Both the position numbers and the translations under genes were made by a program. Below are positions 62,141 to 64,000 of a stretch of 64,000 bases of DNA, piece after piece. Positions within the stretch are counted from its first letter, which is position 1, and every line of letters begins with the position of its first letter. Origin of the DNA: Odontocerum albicorne (Eukaryota; Arthropoda; Insecta; Trichoptera; Odontoceridae). Location of the stretch: positions 17,561,064-17,625,063 of the forward strand of contig OX463841.1 in NCBI GenBank assembly GCA_949825065.1, read 5' to 3'. Below the pieces are notes generated by a model. It saw only the letters and a program-made list of their open reading frames with translations, searched no databases and was not told the DNA's origin.

Positions 62141-64000
62141 TGTTATAGATATAGTATGTAATACATGTAAATATATCATTATATTCTGGTTTAGTTAAAA
62201 CAACTTGACAAAAAATTATTTTGATTTAACCAAAATGAATATAGTGTTATTTCCGCATAGTTTCACATTTTAACGTTGAAATTTATATGCCATATGTCTT
62301 GTATTTTATAATCAAATTTCAGTATTGAAATTATAAATAAATGGATAAAAAGATAAATCTGCCGATAATTTTTTTAATAGTTTTATTTCAAATAAGGTTA
62401 TTGTTAATTGATTATGGATTAACATACATATGAATTGGCCACGAAATGAAAATATTTTTTTAGTACATAACTAGTACATATATTTTTTAAATCTTATGTA
62501 TTTATTTAGAACCAGTTTGATATTTTGGAATAATACGAGTGACAACGAAAATATTATAAGTACATTTGAAAATGACAGCTTTTATTAAAGGCTTAATTTA
62601 AAATTGGAATGGTAGGTATAATGAAATAAAAAATCACTTTTAAATAAAATTAGGAAAAAAATTCCTAATGTGGCAATACCACGAATTTACAGATGGCGGC
62701 CGCAATTTTTTGATGGGATTGAGAAAACTTTTTGAGTTTTCAAAATGTTTATTTATATGAGTAAAAAGGTAAATTGAATACTAATTTTTAAACAAAAGTT
62801 CAGATTTGGTAATTTGTGAAATCGTTTGCATTAATATATCAAATTATCAAGTGTTTTTATTTTCTGAAAATAAACCGTTACTATGACAACAACGCGCGAG
62901 AATTTACAGTTATGTTTACAATTTTTTTAAATATTTCTTTTAAAATGTCAGGAAAGAAATTCTTAAAACATGTTTCATGTAGTTAAATTAAAGAAAAGGA
63001 ATCCAAGTGGAAAAAAAACAAGTTTTTATTTTTATAATTTCATATATATAATTAAAGTTATTTTCTTTGAATTATTTTGTTTACAAAGTACACTTAAAAG
63101 CCACAATTTTTTTTCAAAGAAATAATTTTCAAAAATATTAGTGATGCATATTATATGTTCCAATAAGATTTTTTTTTCCATTTTCCACTCTTGTTTATAT
63201 GCATCATCAATTTGCCAATGATGTCTCCTGCTAGCTGGTGAAAAGCTGCGCTATTTTATTGCTCAGAAAACCCGATGAATCAGATACCTTTTCTTCATCA
63301 TAGACTGATGTGATAGGGAGATTTATAGTCCCAGTTTTATGTGGGAGGACGTGGAATGCTGAGCAATATATTGACCTGAACGGAGGGGTTTTATGGTATC
63401 CCTGTATTCCTGACAGAAAATTAGAGTGGTGATGATTGTATATGTGTGCTTTTGTGATGTTAAAAAATGAATTCTGTACTAAATATTTTATATATTTATT
63501 TTAATAATTTTGTGTACATGGTCAAACATGATACATTTGGCAGCCTTATTGCTATACATTATTTTTTCCAACCAATCTGCTCATCTTGAAAAATATATAT
63601 AAACAAGTATGTTTGTTTAAATTTAAGTAAAATAAAAACAAACAATGGACTAATCTCTATCAATAGTGGTAGAACTAGAGGAATGGAATTCATTCAAGAA
63701 TAAGGAAGGAAATCAAAGGAAAATTAGGATAAAAGTATATTCTGAATGATGTAATATTTTTTTCAATTCTCTCTTAAATGTAAATAAGGATGGTGCACAT
63801 CTAATTAATCTTAGAAGTTCTTTCTATAGTAGTGCGAAGGGATCCGCGATATGGTGTATGTGATGTGCTGGTATACAAAGGAGTATATCATCACCTGATT
63901 GAAGAGAACGTCTGTGTTATAAAAGAAACTGAAATTTTTCACGAAGATATGAAGAAGAATTGGTATTATTAAGCAAGCAAAATAGTGTTGAAAGAATGTG
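62141..64000. other. AT-rich intergenic DNA upstream of TRMT44
   Basis: No gene recognised. A minus-strand SINE/LINE tail relic lies at about 63535-63605 (GCAGCCTTATTGCTATAC, CCAACCAATCTGCTCATC). The last 350 bases contain a short G+C-richer stretch without motifs I know. Confidence 0.4.

Overview
The window is nuclear DNA of an insect, most likely a moth or butterfly (Lepidoptera). It is A+T-rich, its host genes have introns with GT-AG boundaries, and most of it is transposable-element debris. The lepidopteran call is an inference. It rests on the eIF3h protein sequence and on SINE/LINE tails of a type I associate with Lepidoptera. There is no operon, tRNA gene, rRNA gene or CRISPR array.

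Host genes. Two genes lie on the minus strand in the right third, and both can be reconstructed exon by exon with intact frames. The first is eIF3h (translation initiation factor 3 subunit H): 5 coding exons, 54074 down to 41541, 338 aa. The second is TRMT44 (tRNA-Ser U44 2'-O-methyltransferase, Trm44/METTL19 family): 4 coding exons, 61427 down to 55053, 613 aa. They are head-to-tail, with about 1 kb between the TRMT44 stop and the eIF3h start. Their introns are packed with transposons.

Left two thirds (1-41500). I see no host gene. The sequence is a mosaic of: LINE 3' ends and reverse-transcriptase fragments; a tRNA-derived SINE whose tail matches one of the LINEs; mariner/Tc1 elements, mostly deletion derivatives with TA duplications; hAT elements, including a 2971-bp copy with an exact 8-bp duplication and an almost complete transposase pseudogene; PIF/Harbinger-like MITEs (TTA/TAA); several families of TTAA-flanked piggyBac-like MITEs; a TA-flanked MITE family of at least seven copies; and minisatellites with units of 22, 24, 38, 49, 57/60 and 59 bp.

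Right third (41500-64000). The clearest structure is a three-level nested insertion in eIF3h intron 2. A solo LTR (5-bp duplication ACGAT) contains a 4.2-kb piggyBac element (TTAA), which contains a 1.28-kb mariner (TA). A second copy of the LTR in TRMT44 intron 3 (duplication ATGTC) preserves the empty piggyBac site. The piggyBac transposase is open for 577 codons apart from one in-frame TAA.

How it fits together. The element-in-element insertions give a relative order of events, and several families show copies made from already defective parents (shared frameshifts or deletions), which implies mobilisation in trans. Coordinates of elements with target-site duplications should be accurate to a base or two. 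Edges of truncated LINE and RT fragments are approximate.
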